Below are positions 1-8,738 of a DNA stretch of 17,624 bases, in pieces (position 1 is the first letter of the stretch; every line of letters starts with the position of its first letter). The notes under the pieces were generated by a model. That model searched no databases, had not been told where the DNA came from, and saw only the letters and a list, made by a program, of their open reading frames with translations. Source of the stretch: Spirosoma sp. (GTDB lineage: Bacteria > Bacteroidota > Bacteroidia > Cytophagales > Spirosomataceae); assembly GCA_025351545.1 (NCBI GenBank), contig JANXVQ010000641.1, forward strand, positions 1-17,624, read 5' to 3'. The position numbers and the translations under genes were made by a program.

Positions 1-1996
1 GCTGGTGATACTTAGCATTCAAGACCTGATGCTGGATTTTGCGAAGGGTCAGCAATCGACTCAACAACTCCGAATTTTCGACCGAGGTAGTACCGACAAG
101 AACAGGCCGACCTTGTTCAACCAGGCTCGTAATCTCATCGACAACAGCATTGTATTTTTCGCGGACCGAACGATAAACCTTGTCTTCTTCATCAGCCCGG
201 CTAATGGCCCGGTTCGTTGGAATAACGACCACGTCCATTTTGTAAATCTGCCAGAATTCGGATGCTTCCGTTTCGGCAGTACCCGTCATGCCCGCCCGCT
301 TGTGGTACATACGGAAGTAATTCTGGAGCGTAACGGTTGCATAGGTCTGCGTGGCGTCCTCAACTTTTACGTTTTCTTTTGCTTCAACAGCCTGGTGCAA
401 TCCATCTGACCAACGGCGCCCTTCCATAATCCGGCCCGTTTGCTCATCCACAATTTTCACCTTGCCGTCCATAATAACGTACTCAGTGTCTTTTTCGAAC
501 AAACAGTAAGCTTTCAATAACTGATTGACAGTATTGATACGCTGCGTTTTAACCGCATAGTCACGAATAACAGATTCCTTGTTCAGGATTTTCTCCTGTT
601 CTGAGAACTCGCCGTTTTTGTCGATCGTACTGAGGTCAATTGACAGGTCAGGCAGAATGAAGAAATGAGGATCTTCGCCCGAACCGGTAATATAATCAAT
701 GCCTTTTTCGGTCAGGTCGATGCCGTTATGCCGCTCGTCGATAGTAAAATATAGAGGGGCATCGGCTTCTGGCATCAACTTCTGATTTTCGGCCAGATAA
801 ATAGATTCTGTTCTTTGCAACAGGGCTTTATTTCCTGTTTCGCTCAGAAACTTAATCAGCGGCTTGTGCTTTGGCAAGCCACGATGAGCGCGAAATAAAG
901 ATACTCCTCCCTCTTTTTCGTCCCCAGCCGCAATTTTCTTCTTGGCGTCGTTCAGATAATCATATACCAGTTTCCTTTGGGCTTCGACCAGGCGAGATAC
1001 GCGGGGTTTCAATTCGATATAGTCCTGCTCATCACCGCGCGGCACGGGTCCACTAATAATAAGTGGTGTCCGGGCATCATCGATCAAAACGGAGTCAACT
1101 TCATCCACCATGGCATAATGGTGCTTCCGCTGAACCAGCTCACCTGTTTCGCGAGCCATATTATCACGCAGGTAATCAAAACCGAATTCATTGTTGGTTC
1201 CGTACGTAATATCGGCCAGATAAGCCTTTTTGCGTTGTTCAGAGTTAGGCTGGTGTTTATCAATACAATCGACCAGCATTCCATGAAACTCAAACAACGG
1301 AGCCATCCACTCAGAGTCACGTTTGGCCAGATAGTCGTTGACCGTCACAATATGCACCCCCCGGCCAGCTAATGCGTTTAAAAAGGCAGGAAACGTAGCG
1401 ACGAGAGTTTTGCCCTCGCCCGTAGCCATTTCCGCAATTTTACCCTCGTGAAGTACCACACCGCCAATAATCTGAACATTATAATGCACCATGTCCCATT
1501 TAACGGGTGTTCCGGCGGCATCCCAGATATTTGCCCAATGAGCCTGATCCCCCTCAATGACGACATTTTTCTTGCGGGTAGCTATTTCACGATCAAAGTC
1601 AGTAACTGAAACGGTTAAGTGATCATTTTCTGTAAACCGGCGGGCCGTTTCCTTCACAACAGCAAAGGCACGGGGCAGAATATCGAGCAGCACGCGCTCC
1701 AGCTCGGTATTACGGTCGGCTTCGAGTTTATCAATCTGGTTGAAAATCTGCTCCTTCTCATTAACGTCTACAGCAGGGTTGCTGGCATGTTCGTTAAGTT
1801 CAGCGAGTTGGGTGTCAATATCAGCCAACTCCTGAGCGATCAGAGCTTTGAGTTCGGCCGTAACCCGACGCAACTCGTCATTGGAGAGGTCTTTCAATTG
1901 GGCAAATTCGGTATTCACCATCTCAACGTAGGGAAGCAGTTCCTTGATGTCCCATTGCGATTTGGTCCCGAAAAACTTAGCTATGAGGTTAATCAT
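1..1996 (-). CDS. secA: Protein translocase ATPase SecA (partial, 3' end outside window)
   Basis: SecA is the cytoplasmic/peripheral-membrane ATPase that drives unfolded preproteins through SecYEG. About 665 N-terminal residues are present, starting [10 protein letters not shown] at 1996; the reading frame stays open to the left edge. Visible motifs: Walker A MATGEGKT at residues 190-197, the Walker B/DEAD-type motif DEVD at 298-301, the segment [10 protein letters not shown], then [13 protein letters not shown] and LVGTSSVE near the left edge. In E. coli SecA the Walker A lies near residue 102, so this protein has an N-terminal insertion of roughly 85 residues, charged and helix-rich (residues about 35-115), which fits the long SecA form of Bacteroidota (known of the family). 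The ATG at 1996 has no Shine-Dalgarno sequence. The gene is divergent from the polysaccharide locus and is probably just its chromosomal neighbour. The identification is secure; only the C-terminal third and zinc-binding tail cannot be checked. Confidence 0.97.
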   Translation of the reverse strand, partial: MINLIAKFFGTKSQWDIKELLPYVEMVNTEFAQLKDLSNDELRRVTAELKALIAQELADIDTQLAELNEHASNPAVDVNEKEQIFNQIDKLEADRNTELERVLLDILPRAFAVVKETARRFTENDHLTVSVTDFDREIATRKKNVVIEGDQAHWANIWDAAGTPVKWDMVHYNVQIIGGVVLHEGKIAEMATGEGKTLVATFPAFLNALAGRGVHIVTVNDYLAKRDSEWMAPLFEFHGMLVDCIDKHQPNSEQRKKAYLADITYGTNNEFGFDYLRDNMARETGELVQRKHHYAMVDEVDSVLIDDARTPLIISGPVPRGDEQDYIELKPRVSRLVEAQRKLVYDYLNDAKKKIAAGDEKEGGVSLFRAHRGLPKHKPLIKFLSETGNKALLQRTESIYLAENQKLMPEADAPLYFTIDERHNGIDLTEKGIDYITGSGEDPHFFILPDLSIDLSTIDKNGEFSEQEKILNKESVIRDYAVKTQRINTVNQLLKAYCLFEKDTEYVIMDGKVKIVDEQTGRIMEGRRWSDGLHQAVEAKENVKVEDATQTYATVTLQNYFRMYHKRAGMTGTAETEASEFWQIYKMDVVVIPTNRAISRADEEDKVYRSVREKYNAVVDEITSLVEQGRPVLVGTTSVENSELLSRLLTLRKIQHQVLNAKYHQ

Positions 1997-2062
1997 GTTA
2001 TCGTTAGTAATTAGTCGTCAACGGTCTGAGCTTTCGTAGCGGTCAATTCAGGGCCGCCCGTG

Positions 2063-2094
2063 CGGTCATTTTATAGATTGTACACGAATGACCG
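2063..2094. repeat. Perfect 8-bp inverted repeat in presumed secA leader
   Basis: CGGTCATT (2063-2070) and AATGACCG (2087-2094) are exact reverse complements separated by 16 bases. If secA is transcribed from the candidate promoter at 2138-2167, the repeat would form a stem-loop in its 5' untranslated leader, ending about 65 bases before the start codon. It could equally be a dimeric operator. There is no adjoining T run, so it does not look like an intrinsic terminator. Confidence 0.45.
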
Positions 2095-2137
2095 TTTGGA
2101 TGGCTTTGTAATTGACTGACCAGCCGACTTTTTTCCA

Positions 2138-2167
2138 CAAATTTAGTGCATTACAGCGTTACTACAA
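2138..2167 (-). promoter_or_regulatory. Candidate Bacteroidota-type promoter of secA
   Basis: Read on the minus strand, 2145-2138 is TAAATTTG, a full match to the Bacteroidota -7 consensus TAnnTTTG, and a TTG at 2167-2165 lies 19 bases upstream, within the spacing usual for the -33 box. Transcription would begin near 2130 and leave a secA leader of about 135 nucleotides that contains the inverted repeat at 2063-2094. The match is seen; use as a promoter is inference. Confidence 0.5.
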
Positions 2168-2230
2168 CCTAGGAGCCTTGCTGATAGATACTCATTATTA
2201 TATGAGAACGATGTTTTGACAAGAATCTAT

Positions 2231-2238
2231 TACTTTTG
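2231..2238 (+). promoter_or_regulatory. Candidate -7 box for the polysaccharide operon
   Basis: TACTTTTG matches the Bacteroidota -7 consensus TAnnTTTG and lies 32 bases before the ATG at 2271. The nearest upstream TTTG (2215-2218) is only 12 bases away, too close for a standard -33 box, so the promoter is only half supported. No equally good match was seen upstream of the other + strand genes, which suits a long transcript starting here. Confidence 0.4.
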
Positions 2239-2270
2239 TAGTTCAAATTTTGGCCCAATAGCCATTGTTT

Positions 2271-4670
2271 ATGTTTATTAAGGACAAATTGTCATATTTC
2301 ACTCACCTTATTCGCATCCATCAAGCTGTTGTCCTGTTATTTTTACTGGCAGGATCGTATCAGGCAGTTGCTCAACAACCCCGCTCACGGGTTGATCAGC
2401 TGAGTGATGAAGATGTGCAGAACTTCTACAAAAAAGCGCAGGCCAGTGGTCTTAGCGAAGTTCAGATTGAGCAGGCTGCCATGTCGCAGGGATATACCCT
2501 TGATGATATTGCCAAGATGCGTAAGCGGATGACTCAGATTCGTACACTCACCTCCCTGCCACAAAATCAACTCCCGTCCGAAAGTTTTAAGGGTAGGACA
2601 CTTCCTTCTGACCTTACAATTCGAGCAGATTCATTATTACCTGATTTGGCGCGTAAGGATACCAGTCACAAACTCAAGGTTTTCGGTGCGTCGTTGTTCG
2701 AGAATGCCAAATTGTCGTTTGAGCCAAACCTGCGTATTGCTACTCCCCGAAATTATGTAGTAGGACCGGACGATGAAATTAAAATAGATATTTCAGGGGC
2801 TTCAACGGGTGATTTTCAACTGAAAGTTAGTCCAGACGGTACGGTAAAGTTGCCCGATCTGGCGCCGATTTTTGTTAGTGGGCTTACCATAGAACAAGCT
2901 GAACAACGTATTATTGCTCGATTACGGCAGGGAGGCTATCAGGGTTTAGGCAAGCCGGGAAGCGGAACCAGTGCCAATGTAACCTTGACCAATATTCGTA
3001 GTATCCGTATCACACTTGTCGGAGAGGTTGTTCGGCCGGGAACATACACAATTACATCCTTAGGAACAGCTCTAAATGCACTTTACCTGGCTGGTGGTCC
3101 TAACCCCGAAACAGGGTCATTCCGGAAAATCCATATTATCCGGGGCAATCGTGTTGTCCGAACCCTTGACCTGTACGATTTTATTTTAAGAGCCGATCAG
3201 CGGGATAACATACATTTACAGGACCAGGATGTCATCCGGGTTGCTGACTACGAAACCCACGTTGAATTGACCGGGCAAGTGCGCCGACCCGCTATTTTTG
3301 AAGTATTACCGGGTGAAACGTTAAAGACGGTACTGGGTTTTGCCGGGGGTTTTGGCGATGATGCCTACAGGGCATCTATTACGCTTCGGCGTAATACGGC
3401 CCGCGAACGCCGAATTGTAACGATTACTGAAGAACAAATAACTAACTTCGTACCGCAACGGGGTGATAAATACGACGTTGGGAAAATTTTGGAACGCTAC
3501 GAAAACAGGATTCAGATTGCCGGAGCCGTTATGCGCCCCGGCGATTATTCACTGGAGCCCGGTTTAGAAACTGTTCGTCAACTTATTAACAGGGCCGAAG
3601 GCCTTCGTAAGGATGCCTTTATGAATCGGGCCACGATTATTCGTGAACGCCCCGATCTGGATAGAGAAAACGTGTCGTTCGACTTAGGTAAACTCATTCG
3701 GGGCGAAATTGCCGATGTTCCACTCATGCGGCAGGACAGCCTGACAATCTTATCTATTCGTGATCTCCGTGAAGAGTATTATATTACTATAGAAGGAGCT
3801 GTTAACCGACCTGATACAGTTCAGTTCATCGCGAATATGAGTGTTGCCGACCTAATTGCGCATGCAGGTGGTTTTCAGGAAGGAGCCAAGCCAAACCTGA
3901 TTGAGGTAGCCCGACGAATTCGTCAGGATTCTGCCGGAGTGCGTACCACTACACAAGAGCTCTACCAATTTTCGATAGACCGTAATCTGCAGATCATGCC
4001 TGTAGAAGGAAGTTCAGCTGGTTCGGCTGGTTTTCGACTCCATCCCTTCGACATTGTTTATGTTCGTACGTCGATCAATTACGAAGCACAACGTCAGGTA
4101 AACATTTATGGAGAAATCATGCAGCCAGGCAATTATGTCATTTTTAACCGACAGGAGCGCATTGGTGATATCATTAAGCGGGCTGGCGGCCTAAAGCCTG
4201 AAGCGTATCTGGCTGGTGCTCAATTTAGAAGGAGAGGGCAATTGATCGGAAATGACCTGCGCAATCTTGTTGCTGACCCAGGGGTTGAAGAAAACCTGTT
4301 GCTTCAGGATGGTGATACACTTTTTATTCCCCAACGGTCGGAAGTAATTTCGATACAAGGTGGTGTTTTGAACCCATCATCCATCAGCTATAAAGCAGAT
4401 TATGAATTTGACGACTATATCAGTGAAGCAGGCGGCTTTACCGATAATGCTCGAAAAAGTAAAGCGTATGTCAATTACCCTAACGGTCGTAAAGATCGTA
4501 CCCACCACTTTCTGTTTTTCACATCACGACCTCACGTCGAACCAGGGTCAACGATTGTTGTTCCCTTTAAGCCAATCGATTCATCTAAAATGAGTACGGC
4601 TGAACGAATAGGTATTCTTTCTTTATTGACAACGGTATCCATCGCACTTGTTAATATCCTTCTTCGATAA
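2271..4670 (+). CDS. Outer-membrane polysaccharide export protein (OPX/Wza family) with six SLBB domains
   Basis: This is the outer-membrane export channel component of a Wza-type capsule or exopolysaccharide machine. I use ATG 2271 (799 residues); an in-frame TTG at 2265 would add two residues. The N-terminus carries a signal peptide: a hydrophobic stretch VVLLFLLAGSYQAVA followed by QQ, with no lipobox cysteine, so unlike E. coli Wza it is probably not a lipoprotein. A charged helical region (about 25-150) precedes the poly-export domain starting at YVVGPDDEIKIDISG (about 161). SLBB repeats of the type hydrophobic-xGxVxxP begin near residues 247 (VGEVVRPGTY), 331 (TGQVRRPA), 413 (AGAVMRPGDY), 503 (EGAVNRPD), 609 (YGEIMQPGNY) and 692 (QGGVLNPSS), most followed by an AGG or similar turn. 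A C-terminal membrane segment spans about 780-799. It lies 20 bases before the Wzz gene, its usual partner. The family call is firm; the exported polymer is not known. Confidence 0.93.
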   Translation: MFIKDKLSYFTHLIRIHQAVVLLFLLAGSYQAVAQQPRSRVDQLSDEDVQNFYKKAQASGLSEVQIEQAAMSQGYTLDDIAKMRKRMTQIRTLTSLPQNQLPSESFKGRTLPSDLTIRADSLLPDLARKDTSHKLKVFGASLFENAKLSFEPNLRIATPRNYVVGPDDEIKIDISGASTGDFQLKVSPDGTVKLPDLAPIFVSGLTIEQAEQRIIARLRQGGYQGLGKPGSGTSANVTLTNIRSIRITLVGEVVRPGTYTITSLGTALNALYLAGGPNPETGSFRKIHIIRGNRVVRTLDLYDFILRADQRDNIHLQDQDVIRVADYETHVELTGQVRRPAIFEVLPGETLKTVLGFAGGFGDDAYRASITLRRNTARERRIVTITEEQITNFVPQRGDKYDVGKILERYENRIQIAGAVMRPGDYSLEPGLETVRQLINRAEGLRKDAFMNRATIIRERPDLDRENVSFDLGKLIRGEIADVPLMRQDSLTILSIRDLREEYYITIEGAVNRPDTVQFIANMSVADLIAHAGGFQEGAKPNLIEVARRIRQDSAGVRTTTQELYQFSIDRNLQIMPVEGSSAGSAGFRLHPFDIVYVRTSINYEAQRQVNIYGEIMQPGNYVIFNRQERIGDIIKRAGGLKPEAYLAGAQFRRRGQLIGNDLRNLVADPGVEENLLLQDGDTLFIPQRSEVISIQGGVLNPSSISYKADYEFDDYISEAGGFTDNARKSKAYVNYPNGRKDRTHHFLFFTSRPHVEPGSTIVVPFKPIDSSKMSTAERIGILSLLTTVSIALVNILLR

Positions 4671-4690
4671 AGATCACTTTTGTTGTAATT

Positions 4691-5764
4691 ATGTCGGTTA
4701 CGGAAGATAAAAAAATAAGCAAGGTTGACGAGGACGAGATCGAAATCCGGCTGAGTGATATTGTACAGTTTTTGAGGAGAAGTCGTAAAGTTATTATACT
4801 GAGTGGCCTGGTTTTTATGGCTATTGGTGCATTGTACGCGTTTTCGAAGCCTAATTTATACAGTTCTCAGGTAACGGTAATGCCCGAAATTCAGGCTAAA
4901 GCCGGAGGACTGGGGGGGCTAGGATCACTCGCTGGTTTAGCGGGAATTGATATTGGTAGCGTAGCCAGTGGTAATACAGATGCTATTCGGCCGGATATTT
5001 ACCCAGATGTGTTAAAAAGTGTTCCGTTCGCTCTTCAGATTTTAAAGGAACCTGTTTATTCTCAACTTTTAGAAAAGGAGACCTCTTTACAGATCTTTAT
5101 TGAAGAACAGCAAAGGCAATCCTGGTTGGGAGGGCTTTTAGGTTCCGGCGACGGTGAAGAAGCGCCAGTGCCGGATCCCAAAAATCGGAGTATGACCTTA
5201 CACATAACCAAGAAGCAGGAAGCACTCATCAATCAAATACGCAGCGCTGTCATAGCTACATACGATAAAAAATCTGGAATTATTACGGTGAATGCTACCC
5301 TTCCTGATGCTGTTGTCGCGGCCACTGTAGCCCGCAAGTCTTTAGAATATCTGACGAATTATATTGCCAGTTACCGAACAGAAAAATCCAGAAATCAGGT
5401 TCGCTTTTTAGCCCATCAGGTAGGCGATGCAAAAGGGCGGTATCAGGGGGCGGAATATGCCCTGTCCAGTTACCGGGATCGTAACCGAAATTTATTTCTG
5501 GAGACGGCTAAACTGGAAGAGCAGCGGCTTCAGGCAGATTTTGTACTTACGCAGAATGTATACAGCGAACTCTCCAAGCAGCTTGAACAGGCAAAAATTA
5601 AAGTGGCTGAGGAGTCGCCGGTCTTTAAGGTGTTGGAGCCAGCGCTTATCCCTTTGCGAAAAAGTGATCCTAAACGAACATTTATAATCATAGGCTTCAC
5701 CGTTGCTGGCCTCATCGTGGGGCTGTTTATCCAGGGCTTTCGCCGATTTGTGTTAAACTCATAA
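4691..5764 (+). CDS. Wzz-type polysaccharide co-polymerase / chain-length determinant
   Basis: This inner-membrane protein of 357 residues has the layout of the Wzz/PCP family, which sets chain length and couples polymerisation to the OPX channel. A cytoplasmic N-terminus containing IEIRLSDIVQFLRRSRK leads into the first membrane helix (about 34-51). The periplasmic part starts with YSSQVTVMPEI and a glycine/leucine-rich stretch (GGLGGLGSLAGLAG, about 72-85) and includes a coiled-coil-like segment (about 225-310). The second helix (about 330-348) follows VLEPALIPLRKSDPKR, the proline-containing pre-helix motif of the family. No Walker motifs or C-terminal tyrosine cluster are present, so this is a stand-alone PCP without the BY-kinase domain. 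It starts 20 bases after the OPX stop and ends 11 bases before gmd, indicating one transcript. Whether it acts on O-antigen or capsule cannot be told. Confidence 0.9.
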   Translation: MSVTEDKKISKVDEDEIEIRLSDIVQFLRRSRKVIILSGLVFMAIGALYAFSKPNLYSSQVTVMPEIQAKAGGLGGLGSLAGLAGIDIGSVASGNTDAIRPDIYPDVLKSVPFALQILKEPVYSQLLEKETSLQIFIEEQQRQSWLGGLLGSGDGEEAPVPDPKNRSMTLHITKKQEALINQIRSAVIATYDKKSGIITVNATLPDAVVAATVARKSLEYLTNYIASYRTEKSRNQVRFLAHQVGDAKGRYQGAEYALSSYRDRNRNLFLETAKLEEQRLQADFVLTQNVYSELSKQLEQAKIKVAEESPVFKVLEPALIPLRKSDPKRTFIIIGFTVAGLIVGLFIQGFRRFVLNS

Positions 5765-5775
5765 AAATTGATCTT

Positions 5776-6732
5776 ATGAAAACAGCATTAATATGTGGCG
5801 TATCGGGGCAGGATGGTGCCTATCTGGCTAAAAATTTGTTAGGTAAAGGGTACACTGTTTACGGAGGGTCTCGGGATGCTCAAATGTCATCATTTTCTAA
5901 TTTAAAGAGACTTGATATATTTGGCGAAGTAAACCAGATATCCGTCAACATAAGCGATTTTCGTTCAGTATTACAAACTATACAACGCACGAAGCCAGAT
6001 GAAATCTATAATCTGGCAGGTCAAAGCTCAGTAGGTTTATCTTTTGAGCAACCTGTGGAAACGCTGGAAAGTATTAGTGTAGGTACCCTGAATCTACTCG
6101 AAGCTATTCGGTTTAGTAATCTTCCAATTAAATTCTATAATGCGGGCTCTAGTGAATGCTTTGGCGACACTGGCAGTGTCCCCGCCGATGAAAATACGCC
6201 ATTCAGACCACGTAGCCCATATGGGGTAGCCAAAGCTGCAGCCTTCTGGCAAGTCGCTAATTATCGGGAAGCCTATCAGTTATATGCCTGCACGGGTATC
6301 TTGTTTAACCACGAATCACCTTTGCGGCCGGAGCGATTTGTAACCCAAAAAATTGTAGCCTCTGCCTGTCGTATTGCGAATGGCAGTAAAGAGACATTGA
6401 CGTTGGGGAACATCAACATTGCTCGTGACTGGGGCTGGGCACCTGATTATGTGGAGGCTATGTGGCTGATGCTACAGCAAGAGCAAGCCGACGACTTTGT
6501 CATTGCTACCGGTCAAACATACCAGCTCCGCGACTTTATCCGGGTTGTGTTCGAAGCAGTTGATTTAGATTGGAAAGAGTATGTTAAGACAGACGCTTCA
6601 TTTTTTCGCCCTACTGATATTGCCGAGGGACATGCCAGTCCGGCCAAGGCACGTGAAAAACTAGGTTGGGTCGCTCAGCACAATATGGAAGAGGTAGGTC
6701 GCTTGATGGTCAGGGACTACGGAAAGCATTGA
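5776..6732 (+). CDS. gmd: GDP-mannose 4,6-dehydratase (short form)
   Basis: This extended SDR enzyme would convert GDP-D-mannose to GDP-4-keto-6-deoxy-D-mannose, the precursor of GDP-fucose, GDP-rhamnose, GDP-perosamine or GDP-colitose. The NADP-binding motif is GVSGQDG at residues 8-14. The active site shows GSSECFG (S125 at the place of the E. coli threonine, E127) and SPYGVAK with Y149 and K153. YNLAGQSSVGLSFEQP, GILFNHESP, RDWGWAPDYV and DFVIATGQTYQLRDF are close to family sequences. At 318 residues it lacks the loop that brings E. coli Gmd to about 370, as in other short bacterial Gmd proteins. It directly follows the wzz gene (11 bases). No Fcl/WcaG, Rmd or perosamine synthase gene is obvious in the window; the SDR at 8735 is the only conceivable partner but is better explained by the CDP-sugar path. 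The 150 bases after it separate it from rfbF. Confidence 0.92.
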   Translation: MKTALICGVSGQDGAYLAKNLLGKGYTVYGGSRDAQMSSFSNLKRLDIFGEVNQISVNISDFRSVLQTIQRTKPDEIYNLAGQSSVGLSFEQPVETLESISVGTLNLLEAIRFSNLPIKFYNAGSSECFGDTGSVPADENTPFRPRSPYGVAKAAAFWQVANYREAYQLYACTGILFNHESPLRPERFVTQKIVASACRIANGSKETLTLGNINIARDWGWAPDYVEAMWLMLQQEQADDFVIATGQTYQLRDFIRVVFEAVDLDWKEYVKTDASFFRPTDIAEGHASPAKAREKLGWVAQHNMEEVGRLMVRDYGKH

Positions 6733-6882
6733 TAAGCATCTGCTAAATAAACGCGGGAAAGCTATTTTTTAATAGTCTGATACCAATTTTCTAACCTGAC
6801 ATGTCTGTTTACTATTTCAAACGATTTTCGATACAGATATGGTTGTTCCTTATAATCAATTTCATTCATTTCAATTTTTTAA

Positions 6883-7662
6883 ATGAAAGTAGTCATTCTT
6901 GCCGGGGGATTAGGTACCCGACTTAGCGAAGAAACAATCATTAAGCCAAAGCCAATGGTAGAAATAGGCGGTAAGCCGATGCTTTGGCATATTATGAAGA
7001 TATACGAATACTACGGTTTTAATGAGTTCATTATCTGCCTTGGTTATAAAGGCCATATGATTAAAGAATACTTTATCAATTACTTTCTTTATAATTCAGA
7101 CATCACCGTAGAACTTCACAATAATAAACTGGACGTTCACTATTCTACAGCAGAGTCATTCAAAGTAACGCTGGTAGATACAGGCGTAGATACCAATACT
7201 GCTGGTCGAATTAAGCGAATTGAGTCTTATATAGGTCAGGATGAGACCTTTATGTTAACCTATGGCGATGGAGTTGCCAATGTAAATATTAAGGATCTTG
7301 TCGATTTTCATCATAAACATGGCAAACTCGCTACACTCACATCCATTCAACCACCAGGCCGATTTGGAAATATTGAAACGGATGGTGATGGGGTAGTGCA
7401 GCATTTTGAAGAGAAACCACAGGGGGATGGTAACTGGATAAACGGTGGTTTTTTTGTGCTGAACCGGGGGATATTCGACTTCTTGCAGGGTGATATGGAT
7501 ACCATTCAGTGGGAAAAAAAGCCGCTTATTGACATTGCCCGGAAAAATGAACTGGCTGCCTATAAACATAACGGCTTCTGGAAGTGCATGGACGCTATGA
7601 GGGATAAGATAGAACTGGAAGAATTGTGGAATAGCGATCAAGCCTTATGGAAAATGTGGTAA
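6883..7662 (+). CDS. rfbF: Glucose-1-phosphate cytidylyltransferase
   Basis: This enzyme makes CDP-glucose from CTP and alpha-D-glucose-1-phosphate, the entry step to CDP-linked 3,6-dideoxyhexoses (also called ddhA or ascA). The 259 residues match the usual length of about 257. The nucleotidyltransferase signature LAGGLGTRLSEE starts at residue 6 and runs on to KPKPMVEIGGKPML. TYGDGVANV (D129, the expected metal-binding aspartate), NWINGGFFV, KKPLIDIARK and the C-terminal GFWKCMDAMRDK are hallmarks that separate RfbF from the dTDP and UDP counterparts. The ATG follows an A/T-rich stretch with no Shine-Dalgarno sequence, as usual for Bacteroidota. The stop codon overlaps the preferred rfbG start in a TAATG junction, implying coupled translation. 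The identification is very secure. Confidence 0.96.
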   Translation: MKVVILAGGLGTRLSEETIIKPKPMVEIGGKPMLWHIMKIYEYYGFNEFIICLGYKGHMIKEYFINYFLYNSDITVELHNNKLDVHYSTAESFKVTLVDTGVDTNTAGRIKRIESYIGQDETFMLTYGDGVANVNIKDLVDFHHKHGKLATLTSIQPPGRFGNIETDGDGVVQHFEEKPQGDGNWINGGFFVLNRGIFDFLQGDMDTIQWEKKPLIDIARKNELAAYKHNGFWKCMDAMRDKIELEELWNSDQALWKMW

Positions 7663-8738
7663 TGCAGGAAGAGTTTAGAGTTACCTATCAAAATAAGCGC
7701 GTCTTTTTAACCGGCCATACCGGTTTTAAAGGCTCCTGGATGCTATGCTGGTTAAATTCGCTCGGTGCTATTGTAAAAGGATATGCCTTACAGGCTCCCA
7801 AAGAAGGGCTTTATACCGATATTAATGGCGATGCTCTTTGTCAGTCAGTCATTGCCGATATACGCGATCAGAAACGGGTAAAAGATGAAATCCTGGCTTT
7901 TCAGCCTGACTTTATCTTTCATTTAGCCGCACAACCGCTGGTCAGGTGCTCCTATGAGATTCCCGCTGAAACGTTTGAGGTAAATGCACTAGGTACAGTC
8001 TATGTCCTGGATGCGGTGCAGCACTTACAGAAGCCTTGTACAGTCATAATGATAACGACTGACAAAGTGTATGAAAATAAAGAATGGCATTACCCTTATC
8101 GGGAAAATGACCGTTTAGGCGGCTATGATCCCTACAGTGCTAGTAAAGCCACGGCAGAGCTGGTTATTTCATCCTACCGCAGTTCTTTTTTCAACCTTGA
8201 TAAATACCACGAACACCAGAAAGTGATTGTATCAGCACGGGCTGGTAATGTAATTGGCGGTGGTGACTGGTCGCAGGATCGGATTATTCCGGATATAGTC
8301 AGGGCTTTGCAGCATGGTCTGTCAATACCTGTTAGAAACCCCCATGCCATCCGGCCTTGGCAACACGTACTTGAACCCATCAGTGGTTATTTATTATTGG
8401 GCGCTAAAGCTACATTGGAACCTTTGTCTTATAGCGGGGCCTGGAATTTTGGACCCCAGCTGGAAGATTGTTTGAACGTACAGACGTTGGTCGAAACGGC
8501 TATCAGCATTTGGGGCACAGGTGATTATACCGTGATAACGGGCATTGATCAACCGCATGAGGCCGGTTTGCTGAAACTTGACATTAGTAAGACAATCAAC
8601 GAATTAGGCTGGAAGCCTAAATACAATTCGCACAAGGCCATACAAATGACGCTGGATTGGTTTAAACATTCTTCCGAGAATCGGGAAACTATCTCTGAAT
8701 TCACAGAAAGCCAAATTAGTGAATACATGCAATTATGA
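7662..8738 (+). CDS. rfbG: CDP-glucose 4,6-dehydratase
   Basis: This SDR enzyme turns CDP-glucose into CDP-4-keto-6-deoxyglucose (also ddhB or ascB). I chose ATG 7662, within the TAATG overlap with the rfbF stop, giving 358 residues and an N-terminal extension close to that of known RfbG proteins (about 359). An in-frame ATG at 7647 would give 363. Numbering from 7662: the NAD motif is GHTGFKGSW (from residue 18), the catalytic strand TTDKVYEN (T133, D134, K135) and the YxxxK pair YSASK (Y158, K162). HLAAQPLVRCSYEIP, AGNVIGGGDWSQDRIIPD, RPWQHVLEP and WNFGPQ are nearly diagnostic of the family. The TGA overlaps the ATG of the next gene (ATGA), so rfbF, rfbG and the SDR gene form a tightly coupled block. 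The identification is very secure. Confidence 0.96.
   Translation: MQEEFRVTYQNKRVFLTGHTGFKGSWMLCWLNSLGAIVKGYALQAPKEGLYTDINGDALCQSVIADIRDQKRVKDEILAFQPDFIFHLAAQPLVRCSYEIPAETFEVNALGTVYVLDAVQHLQKPCTVIMITTDKVYENKEWHYPYRENDRLGGYDPYSASKATAELVISSYRSSFFNLDKYHEHQKVIVSARAGNVIGGGDWSQDRIIPDIVRALQHGLSIPVRNPHAIRPWQHVLEPISGYLLLGAKATLEPLSYSGAWNFGPQLEDCLNVQTLVETAISIWGTGDYTVITGIDQPHEAGLLKLDISKTINELGWKPKYNSHKAIQMTLDWFKHSSENRETISEFTESQISEYMQL

Noticed and set aside
5..2014. Several + strand open frames (for example 5-409, 977-1372, 1619-2014).
   Set aside because: They lie antisense to secA, whose minus-strand translation carries all expected motifs over the same bases.
2191..2206. CTCAT/ATGAG inverted repeat upstream of the export gene as an operator.
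   Set aside because: Five pairs with a 6-base centre in AT-rich DNA is expected by chance.
2215..2238. TTTG at 2215-2218 as the -33 box of the operon promoter.
   Set aside because: Only 12 bases separate it from the -7 box at 2231, below the usual spacing.
6762..6775. CTATT-TTTT-AATAG hairpin after gmd as a terminator.
   Set aside because: The stem is only 5 AT-rich pairs and no T run follows; too weak to call.
7647..7661. ATG 7647 as the rfbG start.
   Set aside because: It adds five residues beyond the usual N-terminal length; ATG 7662 fits both family length and the TAATG overlap. Not excluded.
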